DNA from: Litorihabitans aurantiacus
GTDB lineage: Bacteria > Actinomycetota > Actinomycetes > Actinomycetales > Beutenbergiaceae
Length of the DNA stretch: 64,000 bases
Reading direction: 5' to 3'
NCBI RefSeq assembly: GCF_030161595.1
Contig: NZ_BSUM01000001.1
Coordinates: forward strand, 2,418,001-2,482,000
The position numbers and the translations under genes were made by a program. The notes under the pieces are model-generated. The model saw only the letters and a program-made list of their open reading frames with translations, did not search any database and was not told the DNA's origin. Positions 18,752-26,995 of the stretch are shown here, piece after piece (the first letter of the stretch is position 1; each line of letters opens with the position of its first letter).

Positions 18752-20263
18752 TCAGTCGCGCGGCGCCTCGGAGGCCTCCGACGCCGCGGGGGACGGCTCG
18801 CCGTCCTCCCCCGCCGCGCGCGCCGCGCCGACCACGGCCGCCGAGGCGACCTCGGGTTCGATACCGACGCTGACGATGCGGTGACCGTCGATCTCGCGCA
18901 CCGTGAGCCGGTGGCCGAGGATCTCGTCGTCGCCGAGCTCCGGCAGGTCGACGTCGCCCGGGTCCTCCGGGACCACCAGCACGCTGTCGCCGACCTCGGC
19001 GGTCCGGTCGAGCATGTCCATCACGAGACCGCCGATCGTCTCGTAGCCGCCGTCCGGCAGCGTCACGCCGGTGCGCTCGGCGACGTCCTCGATCGTCATG
19101 CCGCCGGGGACCAGCACCGGGGCGCCCGGGACGGGGCGCTGCTCGATCACGACGTCGTCGTGCTCGTCGTGGATCTCGCCGACCAGCTCCTCCACGAGGT
19201 CCTCGAGCGTCACGATGCCGTCGGTACCGCCGTACTCGTCGATCACGACGGCGATGTGGATCCGTTCGCGGCGCATCACCGACATCGAGGGCAGCAGGAC
19301 GTTCGAGCCGGGCAGCACGATGATGCGGCGAGTGAGGTCGCGCACGGTGCGGGCCGGCTCCCCCGCGACGTCCGCGACCAGCTCGGCGCCGGCGTCGTCG
19401 TTCCCGGAGTGGCGCGCCGCCTCGAGCGAGGGTGCGGACGGGTCGACCGCGGCGAGGAACAGGTCGCGCACGTGGACGAAGCCGAGGATCGAGTCGACGT
19501 CGCCGTCGTCCTTGACCGGGAAGCGCGAGTACGGCGCATCCGCGACGGCGGCGACCGCCTCGGCGATGGTCCAGTCCGCCTCCGCGAACACGACCTCGTG
19601 GCGCGGCCGCATGACCTCCACGAGGGTGCGGTCGGCGGCCTCGAACACGTCGCGCAGGATCTCGCGCTCGACGTCGGGCAGGCCCTCGTGCGCGACGACC
19701 AGGTCGCGCAGCTCCTCGTCGCTCATCTGCTCGCCCGACTGCGTCGGGTCGCCACCGAGGAGGCGGACGATCGCGTTCGTCGACCGCGAGAGGAGCCAGA
19801 TGACCGGGCGCATCGCCGTGGCGAAGCGATCGAGCGGGGGCGCGACGGTCAGCGCCAGCGCCGAGGAGCGCTGGAGCGCGAGGCGCTTGGGGACGAGCTC
19901 GCCGAGCACCAGCGAGAGGTAGGCGATGATCAGCGTCAGCGCGAGGGTGGCGACCGTGCCGGCCACGGACTCCGAGAGGCCGAGCGAGACGAACCACGGC
20001 GCGATGTCCGGCGCGATCGTCGAGGCGCCGTAGGCCGCGGAGGCGAACCCGGCGACCGTGACGCCGATCTGCACGGCCGCGAGGAAGCGGTTGGGGTCGC
20101 GGGCGACGGAGGCGACGCGGCGGCCACGCTTGCCCTGCTTCGCAATCTGGTCGATCTGGCTCTCGCGCAGCGAGACCAGCGCGATCTCCGTCCCGGCGAA
20201 CACTCCGCCGACGAGGATGAAGACGACGACGAGTGCGATGTTGACCCAGGTCTCACCGTCCAT
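18752..20263 (-). CDS. hemolysin family / CNNM-CorC membrane protein
   Basis: 503-residue protein of the CNNM/CorC group, linked in other bacteria to Mg2+ export or homeostasis. Domains in order: DUF21 membrane domain (about 1-190, with LGELVPKRLALQ), a CBS pair (about 200-330, with VMRPRHEVVFAE and VVIDEYGGTDGIVTLEDLVE) and a C-terminal CorC/HlyC domain (about 345-460). The acidic tail is lineage-specific. It starts at ATG 20263, divergent from menB with 173 nt between. Confidence 0.92.
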   Translation of the reverse strand: MDGETWVNIALVVVFILVGGVFAGTEIALVSLRESQIDQIAKQGKRGRRVASVARDPNRFLAAVQIGVTVAGFASAAYGASTIAPDIAPWFVSLGLSESVAGTVATLALTLIIAYLSLVLGELVPKRLALQRSSALALTVAPPLDRFATAMRPVIWLLSRSTNAIVRLLGGDPTQSGEQMSDEELRDLVVAHEGLPDVEREILRDVFEAADRTLVEVMRPRHEVVFAEADWTIAEAVAAVADAPYSRFPVKDDGDVDSILGFVHVRDLFLAAVDPSAPSLEAARHSGNDDAGAELVADVAGEPARTVRDLTRRIIVLPGSNVLLPSMSVMRRERIHIAVVIDEYGGTDGIVTLEDLVEELVGEIHDEHDDVVIEQRPVPGAPVLVPGGMTIEDVAERTGVTLPDGGYETIGGLVMDMLDRTAEVGDSVLVVPEDPGDVDLPELGDDEILGHRLTVREIDGHRIVSVGIEPEVASAAVVGAARAAGEDGEPSPAASEASEAPRD

Positions 20264-20424
20264 CAGGCGGGCACCGCCGAGGCGTCGTGAGAGCTGGGCC
20301 AGGGACTTCGAGAATCATCCATGCGCCTATGCAACGGCATGGTGGCGGAGTCACGCAAGACGACGGGCGGCGCGTGGGGACGGGGATCGCTCGGGCGGGG
20401 GCGGGTGGGGGCGGCGACGACTCC

Positions 20425-20430
20425 TAGGGT
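20425..20430 (+). promoter_or_regulatory. -10-like hexamer of menB (leaderless type)
   Basis: TAGGGT ends exactly 6 nt before the menB ATG; no ribosome-binding site fits between. Confidence 0.55.
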
Positions 20431-20436
20431 GGCCCC

Positions 20437-21420
20437 ATGAGCGACACCCTCCCCGACCAGGTCTCCGACGTCTTCGACCCGCGGCGCTGGCGCGAGGTGG
20501 ACGGGTTCGACCTCACCGACGTGACCTACCACCGGGGCGTGGAGCGCTCGGTCGCGGCCGACGGGAGCACGATCGTGCGCGACCTGCCGGTGGTGCGGAT
20601 CGCGTTCGACCGGCCGCAGGTGCGCAACGCGTTCCGCCCCCACACCGTGGACGAGCTGTACCGGGTGCTGGACCACGCGCGGATGAGCGGCGACGTCGCC
20701 ACGGTGCTCCTGACCGGGAACGGGCCGAGCCCGAAGGACGGCGGGTACGCGTTCTGCTCGGGCGGGGACCAGCGGGTGCGCGGCCGTGACGGGTACCGCT
20801 ACACGACGGAGGGCTCCGGCGGCGCCCCGTCGGGCGAGACGAGCGAGTACGTGGACCCCGCGCGGGCCGGGCGCCTGCACATCCTCGAGGTGCAGCGTCT
20901 GATGCGGACGATGCCGCAGGTGGTGGTCGCCGTCGTGAACGGCTGGGCGGCCGGCGGCGGCCACTCGCTGTTCGTGGTCGCGGACCTCGCGATCGCCTCG
21001 CGCGAGCACGCGGCGTTCATGCAGACCGACGCGAACGTCGGCTCGTTCGACGCCGGGTACGGGTCGGCGCTGCTGGCACGCCAGGTGGGGCAGAAGCGGG
21101 CGCGCGAGATCTTCTTCCTCGCGCGGCGCTACTCGGCCGACGACGCCGAGCGGTGGGGCGCGATCAACGCCTCGGTGCCGCACGCGGAGCTCGAGGAGCG
21201 GGCGCTGGACTGGGCCGCGACGATCGCGACGAAGTCGCCGCAGGCGATCCGGATGCTCAAGTTCGCGTTCAACCTGGCCGACGACGGGCTCGCGGGGCAG
21301 CAGGTCTTCGCGGGTGAGGCCACGCGGCTGGCGTACATGACGGAGGAGGCGGCGGAGGGCCGCGACGCCTTCCTCGAGCGCCGCGACCCGAACTGGTCGG
21401 AGTTCCCCCGCTACTTCTGA
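20437..21420 (+). CDS. menB: 1,4-dihydroxy-2-naphthoyl-CoA synthase
   Basis: Crotonase-fold ring-closing enzyme converting o-succinylbenzoyl-CoA to DHNA-CoA. Clear signatures: DLTDVTYHR, IAFDRPQVRNAFRPHTVDEL, GYAFCSGGDQRVRG, VVNGWAAGGGHSLFVVADL and MQTDANVGSFDAGYGSALLARQVGQ. The C-terminal RRDPNWSEFPRYF is also typical. 327 residues is slightly longer than usual, from a short N-terminal extension. The stop is followed 12 nt later by a tandem repeat block. Confidence 0.97.
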   Translation: MSDTLPDQVSDVFDPRRWREVDGFDLTDVTYHRGVERSVAADGSTIVRDLPVVRIAFDRPQVRNAFRPHTVDELYRVLDHARMSGDVATVLLTGNGPSPKDGGYAFCSGGDQRVRGRDGYRYTTEGSGGAPSGETSEYVDPARAGRLHILEVQRLMRTMPQVVVAVVNGWAAGGGHSLFVVADLAIASREHAAFMQTDANVGSFDAGYGSALLARQVGQKRAREIFFLARRYSADDAERWGAINASVPHAELEERALDWAATIATKSPQAIRMLKFAFNLADDGLAGQQVFAGEATRLAYMTEEAAEGRDAFLERRDPNWSEFPRYF

Positions 21421-21432
21421 CGGCCTCCGCCT

Positions 21433-21524
21433 GCCCCTTCGCGAGAGCTTTGTGAACCCTCCCCGAGAGGTTTACCGACGTTCCCCGAGAGGATTTTCGA
21501 CCCTCCCGGAGAGGATGGCCGACG
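21433..21524 (-). repeat. tandem repeat block A, about four 21-23-nt units after menB
   Basis: Degenerate units, each with a core such as CCTCCCCGAGAGG. On the minus strand the first reads AAAGCTCTCGCGAAGGGG, the same as units in block C near 35.9 kb. The block fills the gap between convergent menB and the lipoprotein gene. Confidence 0.75.
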
Positions 21525-21571
21525 CGCCGACGTACCGGCCGGCTCAGCCGCCGAAGGACGCGCGGGCAGTC

Positions 21572-22018
21572 TCAGCCGCCGGTGAACATGCGGGTGGGCG
21601 GCTCGTGACCGGCGTCGACACACGCCGTGTACACGTCGCGCGACGCCTCGTGCCATGCCTGCGAGTCCAGATCGACGACGCCGTACCAGCCCCGGTCCAG
21701 CGGCGCGATGCGCTGCAGCTCCGCGATCGCCGTCGACACGGGGTGCTCGGCGTCGCCGGGAAGCCGTTCGAGGATGCTGGCAGCAAGCCTGAACCACCCG
21801 TCGCGCTCCTGGGTCTCCATCCGCTCCGTCTCGAGCCCCGCTCGCGCGTTGGCGGCGATCGTCAGGACGTCGCTGTAGCCGGCGCACGCCGCCTCGGCGT
21901 CGAACCGGGGCTCCTCGACCGCGGGCGACGCCGGGAGCTCAGGCCCGGGGCCGGACGCCGGCGTGCAGGCGGCGAGCGCCAGGAGGGCGGTGCACAGCAC
22001 CAGGGGAGGTCGACGCAT
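21572..22018 (-). CDS. small putative lipoprotein
   Basis: 148 residues with a classic lipoprotein signal: MRRP, hydrophobic VLCTALLALAAC and a lipobox LAAC. The mature part has two more cysteines (AACAGYSDV and YTACVDAG), suggesting one disulfide. The family is not recognised. A CATCGT hexamer lies 6 nt before the ATG, in the leaderless arrangement seen at other genes here. Confidence 0.72.
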   Translation of the reverse strand: MRRPPLVLCTALLALAACTPASGPGPELPASPAVEEPRFDAEAACAGYSDVLTIAANARAGLETERMETQERDGWFRLAASILERLPGDAEHPVSTAIAELQRIAPLDRGWYGVVDLDSQAWHEASRDVYTACVDAGHEPPTRMFTGG

Positions 22019-22070
22019 TCGGCCACGATGCCAGAGGGGCCACCGTCGCGCGCGCCGTAACGGAGTCGAC

Positions 22071-22271
22071 TCAGCCGCCGAGGAAGCCGCTCACGACCGA
22101 GACGATCCGGCTGACGACGGCGGCGCCGCCCAGGATCACGCTCGTCACGATCAGGAGGGCGACGGCGACCGGGAGCACCGTCGTCGAGCGCCAGGTCCGG
22201 GCCACCCGCCCGCCGAACGTGGACGGGACGGCCGCGGGGGTCGGGGTCTCGGAGTCGCTGAGCGAGGTCAT
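22071..22271 (-). CDS. small single-pass membrane protein
   Basis: 66 residues with one strong hydrophobic segment, VLPVAVALLIVTSVILGGAA, flanked by a Thr/Pro-rich N-terminus and a Gly-rich end. ATG 22271 is used; the longer frame begins in a non-coding stretch. No family or function is recognised. It is probably co-oriented with the lipoprotein gene downstream. Confidence 0.55.
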   Translation of the reverse strand: MTSLSDSETPTPAAVPSTFGGRVARTWRSTTVLPVAVALLIVTSVILGGAAVVSRIVSVVSGFLGG

Positions 22272-22386
22272 GGCTCCAGCCTGTCGAGCCGCCCGCCCGT
22301 GCACATCAGCCCGACGGACGCTCCCGCGCGGGCCCCGGTCCGCCGAGCGGTGGAGGCCGGGTCATCCCGCGGTCTGACGGGCGACG

Positions 22387-22474
22387 GCGAACCTCTCGGG
22401 GAGGGTCCGCAATCCTCTCGCGGTACGTCAGAAAAGTTCTCGGGGTACGTCAGCGAAGCTCTCGCGGAGGGGTG
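22387..22474 (+). repeat. tandem repeat block B, four exact 22-nt units
   Basis: Units start at 22387, 22409, 22431 and 22453, each exactly 22 nt. They share a core CTCTCGSGG (one unit TTCTCGGGG), followed by GAGGGTCC, TACGTCA or AGGGGTG. The block starts 6 nt after the stop of the DUF3048 gene read on the minus strand. Confidence 0.8.
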
Positions 22475-22480
22475 CCTCCC

Positions 22481-23542
22481 TCAGGAGATCTCGACGTTCC
22501 CGCCCGACGTCGGCACCAGCTCCACCCAGACGTTCCCGGGCGCGAGCTGGATCGGCTGCCCGTCCCCGCCCGTGAGCACCACGGGGTCGCCGTCGCCGGC
22601 CTTGCTCCACGTCCCGGTCACGGTCGCCCCGCCCGAGGCCACGATCGCCTCGCCGGACCCCGACAGCACCGTCTCCGGTACCGGGTTGCCGGCGGGGTCG
22701 AGCGCTCCCGAGCTGACCACCTCCACCCGCATCACCACGACCGTCGTCGCCCCGAGACGCTCCCCGCCGGCGCCGACCGCCTCGGCCGACCCCTCGTTGC
22801 GCAGCCACCGACCGCCCTCCGCGTCCCAGTCCCAGCTGGGCACGTGCTGCGGGAACGCCGTCACGAGGCGCGCCGCGGGCGCACCGGCCGTCGCCGTCGT
22901 CGCCTCCTCCGCGCTCGGCGCGAACGCGAACTGCGCCGGCGGGACCGGCCGGCCCGGCTCCGCCGCCGCGAGGAACTCGTTCACGGCCCCGTACACGTTG
23001 TGCGGCGCGCGCCGCTCGCTCGACCGGCTGAACCCGGGCGCGCCCTCGTCCTGGCTGAGCACCTGCAGCCCGGCGTCGCGCATCCGCTGCACGAACGGTC
23101 CCTGCCCGCCCGAGAACGCGATCAGCCCCTGCAGCGGCGCCGCGATCCCGGCGTCCATCGGCCGCACCGAACGGATCGGCCCGACCGTCTCGGGGATCTG
23201 CGAGTGGTAGACGGCGTTGAACCGCGTGATGCCGCCCTCGACCATCTCCTCCCACACGACGTCGGCCGCCTCCAGCCCCGTCTGCGGCCGGGCCTGCGGC
23301 GAGTTCTCGATCTTGACGGCGACGGCGGGGCGCTCCTCGATCTCGCCCTCCACCCCGGTCAGGGGCCAGGTCGCCGGCAGGACCGGCTCGGGCGCCGCGC
23401 TCTTGTCGACGCCCGTGTCGGGCTCCACCGTCTCGGTAGCCGCGGTCGGCTCGGGGTCGGCGGCGCCGCCGCAGCCGGCGAGAAGGCCGATCGCGAGCGT
23501 GGCGGCGAGGGCCGCGCGAGCGGCGGGGGTCAGGGCGCGCAT
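22481..23542 (-). CDS. DUF3048 (YerB-like) lipoprotein
   Basis: 353 residues with a lipoprotein signal (lipobox LLAGC) and the DUF3048 signatures VAVKIENSPQARPQTGLEAA, VVWEEMVEGGITRFNAVYHS and GPIRSVRPMD, then a second lobe with LAPGNVWVELVP. YerB-type proteins are extracytoplasmic and of unknown function. CACAGT sits 6 nt before the ATG and may be a leaderless promoter overlapping that of divergent menE. Confidence 0.88.
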   Translation of the reverse strand: MRALTPAARAALAATLAIGLLAGCGGAADPEPTAATETVEPDTGVDKSAAPEPVLPATWPLTGVEGEIEERPAVAVKIENSPQARPQTGLEAADVVWEEMVEGGITRFNAVYHSQIPETVGPIRSVRPMDAGIAAPLQGLIAFSGGQGPFVQRMRDAGLQVLSQDEGAPGFSRSSERRAPHNVYGAVNEFLAAAEPGRPVPPAQFAFAPSAEEATTATAGAPAARLVTAFPQHVPSWDWDAEGGRWLRNEGSAEAVGAGGERLGATTVVVMRVEVVSSGALDPAGNPVPETVLSGSGEAIVASGGATVTGTWSKAGDGDPVVLTGGDGQPIQLAPGNVWVELVPTSGGNVEIS

Positions 23543-23578
23543 GGCGACACTGTGCCACGCCCGCCCGGGAGCGGCTCC

Positions 23579-23584
23579 TAGGCT
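23579..23584 (+). promoter_or_regulatory. -10-like hexamer of menE (leaderless type)
   Basis: TAGGCT ends 7 nt before the menE GTG at 23592. Confidence 0.45.
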
Positions 23585-23591
23585 GGCGGGC

Positions 23592-24742
23592 GTGCCCCCA
23601 CCCGCGTCCCGCCCGCTCGACCCTCAGGACGTCCCGGCCGCCCTCGCCCGCGCGCTGGAGGGCGGCACCCCCTCGTCCTGGCCGACGACGGCGAGGCGAC
23701 CCGCGCCGCCCTCGACCACGCCCCCGCCCACGCCGCCCTCGTCCTGGGGACGTCCGGCTCGACGTCGGGCACCCCGCGCCTCGTCGCGCTGACCGCCGAG
23801 GCGGTGCGCGCCTCGGCCACCGCGACGCACGCCGCGCTCGGTGGACCGCTCGGCTGGCTCCTGACCCTGCCGGCCGGCCACGTCGCCGGCGTGATGGTCG
23901 CGGCGCGCGCCCACCTGGGCGGCACCCCGCTGACGCACGCCACCCCCGGCCCGTTCCGCCCTGCCACGTTCGCCGACGACGTCGCCCGCCACCGCGCCGC
24001 GCTCGCGGACGCCGGAGTCACCCGCAGCGCCACCTCGCTCGTCCCGACCCAGCTGCGGCGCGTGCTCGCTGACCCCCGCGCCCGCGAGGCGGCGGCGACC
24101 TTCGACGTCGTGCTCGTGGGCGGCGCCGCCACCCCGCCCGCCCTGGCCGACGAGGCCCGGGCGGCCGGCGTCCGCGTCGTGACGACCTACGGCATGACGG
24201 AGACGAGCGGGGGCTGCGTCTACGACGGCGTCCCCCTCCCGGGCGTGCGGGTGCGGATCACCGGCGACGGCCTCGTCGCGCTCGCCGGCCCGCAGCTCGC
24301 GCTCGGGTACCTGACCCCGGACGGCTTCGAGGCGTTCGACGGCGAGCTCGTCACCGCGGACCGCGGCATCCTGGTCAGCACCGCAGGCGGCACGCGCCTG
24401 CGCGTCCTGGGGCGCGCCGACGACGTGGTCGTCACCGGCGGTGTCAACGTCGACCCGGCCCAGGTGGAGGCGGCACTGACCGGCGTCGCCGGGGTCGAGC
24501 AGGCGTGCGTGGTCGGGCTGCCGGAGCCGGAGTGGGGCGCCGTCGTCGCCGCGGCCCTCGTGCTCGGCCCCGCCCCGGCACGCGACACCGACGCCGTCGT
24601 CGCCACCGCGCAGGAGTCCGTCCGCGCCACGCTCGGCGGCGCGTGGGTACCGCGCCGCGTCGTCGTCGTCGACGCCCTGCCGCTGCGCGGCCCCGGCAAG
24701 GTGGACCGCCGCGCGGTCCGGGATCTCCTGACCGGACGCTAG
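23592..24742 (+). CDS. menE: o-succinylbenzoate-CoA ligase, frameshifted as read
   Basis: ANL-superfamily adenylating enzyme that activates o-succinylbenzoate with CoA. Seen after restoration: LVLGTSGSTSGTPRLVAL (ATP loop), TTYGMTETSGGCVYDG, VLGRADDVVVTGGVNVDP and the catalytic GPGKVDRRAV. The N-terminal ~25 residues are in another frame; the C5 run at 23668-23672 needs one more C to read LEGGTPLVLADDGEATRAA. About 383 residues, a short actinobacterial MenE. The GTG start gives a leaderless layout. Confidence 0.9.
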
Positions 24743-24794
24743 GGTCGACGGGCGCCGATCGCCCGCGGCGCCCGACCCCGCCGCGAGGAGCCCC

Positions 24795-25712
24795 ATGACC
24801 ACCCGTGCCCAGTGGATCGAGGGCGCGCGCCCGCGGACGCTCCCGGCAGCCCTCGCACCCGTGCTCGCCGGCACGGGTGCGGCCGCCGGCCTGGGAGGGT
24901 TCGACGCCATCGCCGCGCTGCTGTGCCTCGTGCTCGCGCTCGCGCTCCAGGTCGCGGTCAACTACGCCAACGACTACTCCGACGGCGTGCGCGGCACCGA
25001 CGACGTCCGCACCGGCCCGACCCGGCTCGTCGCCTCCGGGGCCGCCACCCCCGCCGCCGTGAAGCGCGCCGCGCTGATCGCGGGCGGCGTCGGCGCGCTG
25101 GCCGGCCTCGCCCTCGTGGTGTGGACGGGTCACTGGTGGCTGCTCGCCGTCGGCGCCGCGAGCCTGGTGGCCGCGTGGGGCTACACCGGGGGCGCACGCC
25201 CCTACGGCTACCTCGGTCTCGGCGAGCTGTTCGTCTTCGTCTTCTTCGGTCTCGTCGCGACGGCGGGGACCACCTTCGCGCAGGCCGGCACCGTGAGCGT
25301 GGGCACGTGGTGCGCCGCCGTCGCGATCGGTTCGCTCGCGTGCGCCATCCTCATGGCCAACAACCTGCGCGACATCCGCACCGACCCCGCGGCCGGCAAG
25401 CGGACGCTCGCGGTGCGGCTGGGCGAGCGCCGGGCGCGGGTCGCCTTCGCCGTCATGCTCGCCGTGCCGTACGTCGCGGCCGTCGTGGCGACCCTCACGA
25501 GTCCGGCCGACGTGCCGCTCCAGCTCGCCCCGCTGCTCGCGCTCGCGACGCTGCCGATCGCGATCGCGCTGGCGGTCGTGGTGCTGCGCGGCGCGTCCGG
25601 ACCGGATCTCATCGGGGTCCTGAAGCAGACGGGGATGCTCGAGCTCGCCGTCGCGTTCGCCCTCGCGCTCGGGCTCTGGTGGGCCGGACCGATCGGCCCG
25701 TCGCTGCTCTGA
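24795..25712 (+). CDS. menA: 1,4-dihydroxy-2-naphthoate polyprenyltransferase
   Basis: Membrane prenyltransferase joining DHNA to a polyprenyl chain. Visible: WIEGARPRTLPAALAPVLAG, the first Asp-rich motif NYANDYSDGVRGTDD and the second motif NNLRDIRTDPAAGKRTLAV. About eight to nine membrane helices; 305 residues is normal. ATG 24795 follows GAGGAG, so this gene has a leader, unlike menE just upstream. It lies 52 nt after menE. Confidence 0.96.
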   Translation: MTTRAQWIEGARPRTLPAALAPVLAGTGAAAGLGGFDAIAALLCLVLALALQVAVNYANDYSDGVRGTDDVRTGPTRLVASGAATPAAVKRAALIAGGVGALAGLALVVWTGHWWLLAVGAASLVAAWGYTGGARPYGYLGLGELFVFVFFGLVATAGTTFAQAGTVSVGTWCAAVAIGSLACAILMANNLRDIRTDPAAGKRTLAVRLGERRARVAFAVMLAVPYVAAVVATLTSPADVPLQLAPLLALATLPIAIALAVVVLRGASGPDLIGVLKQTGMLELAVAFALALGLWWAGPIGPSLL

Positions 25713-25718
25713 CCCCGC

Positions 25719-25724
25719 TACGGT
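25719..25724 (+). promoter_or_regulatory. -10-like hexamer of the small membrane protein gene (leaderless type)
   Basis: TACGGT starts 7 nt after the menA stop and ends 6 nt before the ATG at 25731. Confidence 0.45.
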
Positions 25725-25730
25725 GGCGCG

Positions 25731-26188
25731 ATGAGCGCCCTCCCCCGCCGCCGTCGTCCACGCCGCAGCCCGGACCCGTGCCCGGTCCGGCCGGCACCTC
25801 GAACCCGCCCGCGCCGCGCCGGCCCGTCTCGGGGGCGACGGTCGCCATCGCGGCCACGGGCGCGCTCGTCGTCGGCCTCGGTATCGGGTGGTTCCTGCCG
25901 TCACCGGGTGCGACGTCGGACCTGTCCACAGCGGAGGGCAGGCACTCGGCGGCCTGCGAGCTCGTGGCGTCGTCGTTCCCGGGCGAGGTCGACCAGGACG
26001 ATCTGAGTGTCGTGGGCACGTCGAGCTGGGACGCCTTCGCCGTCAGCGGGCTCCTGCAGGCCGCCGCCGCCGAGGACGAGGAGTTCGCGGACTCCGGCGA
26101 GCGGGGGCAGGAGGTCCTGACCGCCTACCAGCGCTTCGACCTCGAGGGCCTCAACTCGGCGCTCGAGGGCGTGCGCGAGAGCTGCTGA
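25731..26188 (+). CDS. Pro-rich single-pass membrane protein, frameshifted as read
   Basis: Proposed from two frames joined at the C5 run 25742-25746: one more C gives MSALPPPPSSTPQPG leading into a Pro-rich segment, a membrane helix (GATVAIAATGALVVGLGIGW) and an acidic extracytoplasmic domain with two cysteines. About 152 residues. The ATG is preceded by TACGGT at 6 nt, which supports this start. No family is recognised. Confidence 0.65.
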
Positions 26189-26203
26189 GCGCCACGCGGC
26201 TCG

Positions 26204-26225
26204 AACTCCTCAGGCGCGCGGAGTT
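26204..26225. terminator. weak stem-loop between convergent genes
   Basis: AACTCC and GGAGTT pair across a 10-nt loop, in the 37-nt gap between convergent genes ending at 26188 and 26226. The stem is short. Confidence 0.3.
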
Positions 26226-26573
26226 TCAGACGCGCGGCTCCTGCGTGTCACCCGGGCCGGGCGGCGGCGTCGTCGGCGTCGGGGGCACCTGCTGCGTGAC
26301 CGGCCGCTGCTCGGCGGCGTCGAGCGCGTCCAGCGCCGCGTCCTCGGCGTCCTCGTCCTGGCCCCGCACCGGATCGTCGACGGCGGCGGCGCGGGCGGCG
26401 AGCGACCCCACCGCGGCGTCTCGCTGACCCCGCAGGGTGAGGTAGGAGACGGCCCCCGCCACCAGGACGCTGACGATCAGCCAGGGCCAGCCTCGCATCC
26501 CGATCAGGTAGAACAGGCCGAAGGACGCGAGCAGGGCCGCGAGGCGGAGGAGCGAGTAGCGCAGGACGGGCAC
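26226..26573 (-). CDS. DUF4229 membrane protein
   Basis: 115 residues: MPVLRYSLLRLAALLASFGL, a second helix WLIVSVLVAGAVSYLTL ending in the LRGQRDA motif, then an acidic Pro/Thr tail. This two-helix layout with the LR.QRD motif is DUF4229, an actinobacterial family of unknown function. TAGGCT lies 6 nt before the GTG start. Confidence 0.8.
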   Translation of the reverse strand: MPVLRYSLLRLAALLASFGLFYLIGMRGWPWLIVSVLVAGAVSYLTLRGQRDAAVGSLAARAAAVDDPVRGQDEDAEDAALDALDAAEQRPVTQQVPPTPTTPPPGPGDTQEPRV

Positions 26574-26579
26574 CGCACC

Positions 26580-26585
26580 AGCCTA
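26580..26585 (-). promoter_or_regulatory. -10-like hexamer of the DUF4229 gene (leaderless type)
   Basis: Minus strand TAGGCT ends 6 nt before the GTG at 26573. Confidence 0.45.
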
Positions 26586-26632
26586 GGTGGTCGCGCGCTC
26601 GCGCCCCGCGCGGTGCGCCCACCCGTTCGACG

Positions 26633-26638
26633 TAGCAT
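26633..26638 (+). promoter_or_regulatory. -10-like hexamer of the 108-residue membrane protein gene (leaderless type)
   Basis: TAGCAT ends 6 nt before the ATG at 26645. Confidence 0.45.
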
Positions 26639-26644
26639 CGAGGG

Positions 26645-26971
26645 ATGCCTCGCCTGATCCTGTTCGTGCTCCTCGCCGGTGTCGTGATCTACGGGCTGGT
26701 GTGGCTGTCGATGCGGCTGCGGGACCGCCGCGCGGCGGCCGCGCCGCAGCGCCCGGCGCCCGACGACGACCCCCAGTTCCTCGCTCAGCTCGACGCGCGG
26801 CTGCGCGAGCAGCGGCGGCAGGCGGAGGCGGCGCGGCGCCGTCGGGAGGCCGAGGCTGAGCAGGAGAACCAGCAGCCGGACCCGGAGAAGGACCCGACGC
26901 AGCCGGACGAGGCGGACGAGCCGAACCCGACGGACGCCGACGACGACGCGCCGGACGCCCGCCCCTCCTGA
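26645..26971 (+). CDS. small membrane protein with charged tail
   Basis: 108 residues: one N-terminal helix (LILFVLLAGVVIYGLVWLSM), a basic/Arg-rich segment likely to be helical or coiled (QLDARLREQRRQAEAARRRR), then an acidic Asp/Glu/Pro tail. No domain is recognised. Divergent from the DUF4229 gene and convergent with ccsB. Confidence 0.65.
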   Translation: MPRLILFVLLAGVVIYGLVWLSMRLRDRRAAAAPQRPAPDDDPQFLAQLDARLREQRRQAEAARRRREAEAEQENQQPDPEKDPTQPDEADEPNPTDADDDAPDARPS

Positions 26972-26995
26972 GCTGCTCGGCCCCAGTGACCCGGG

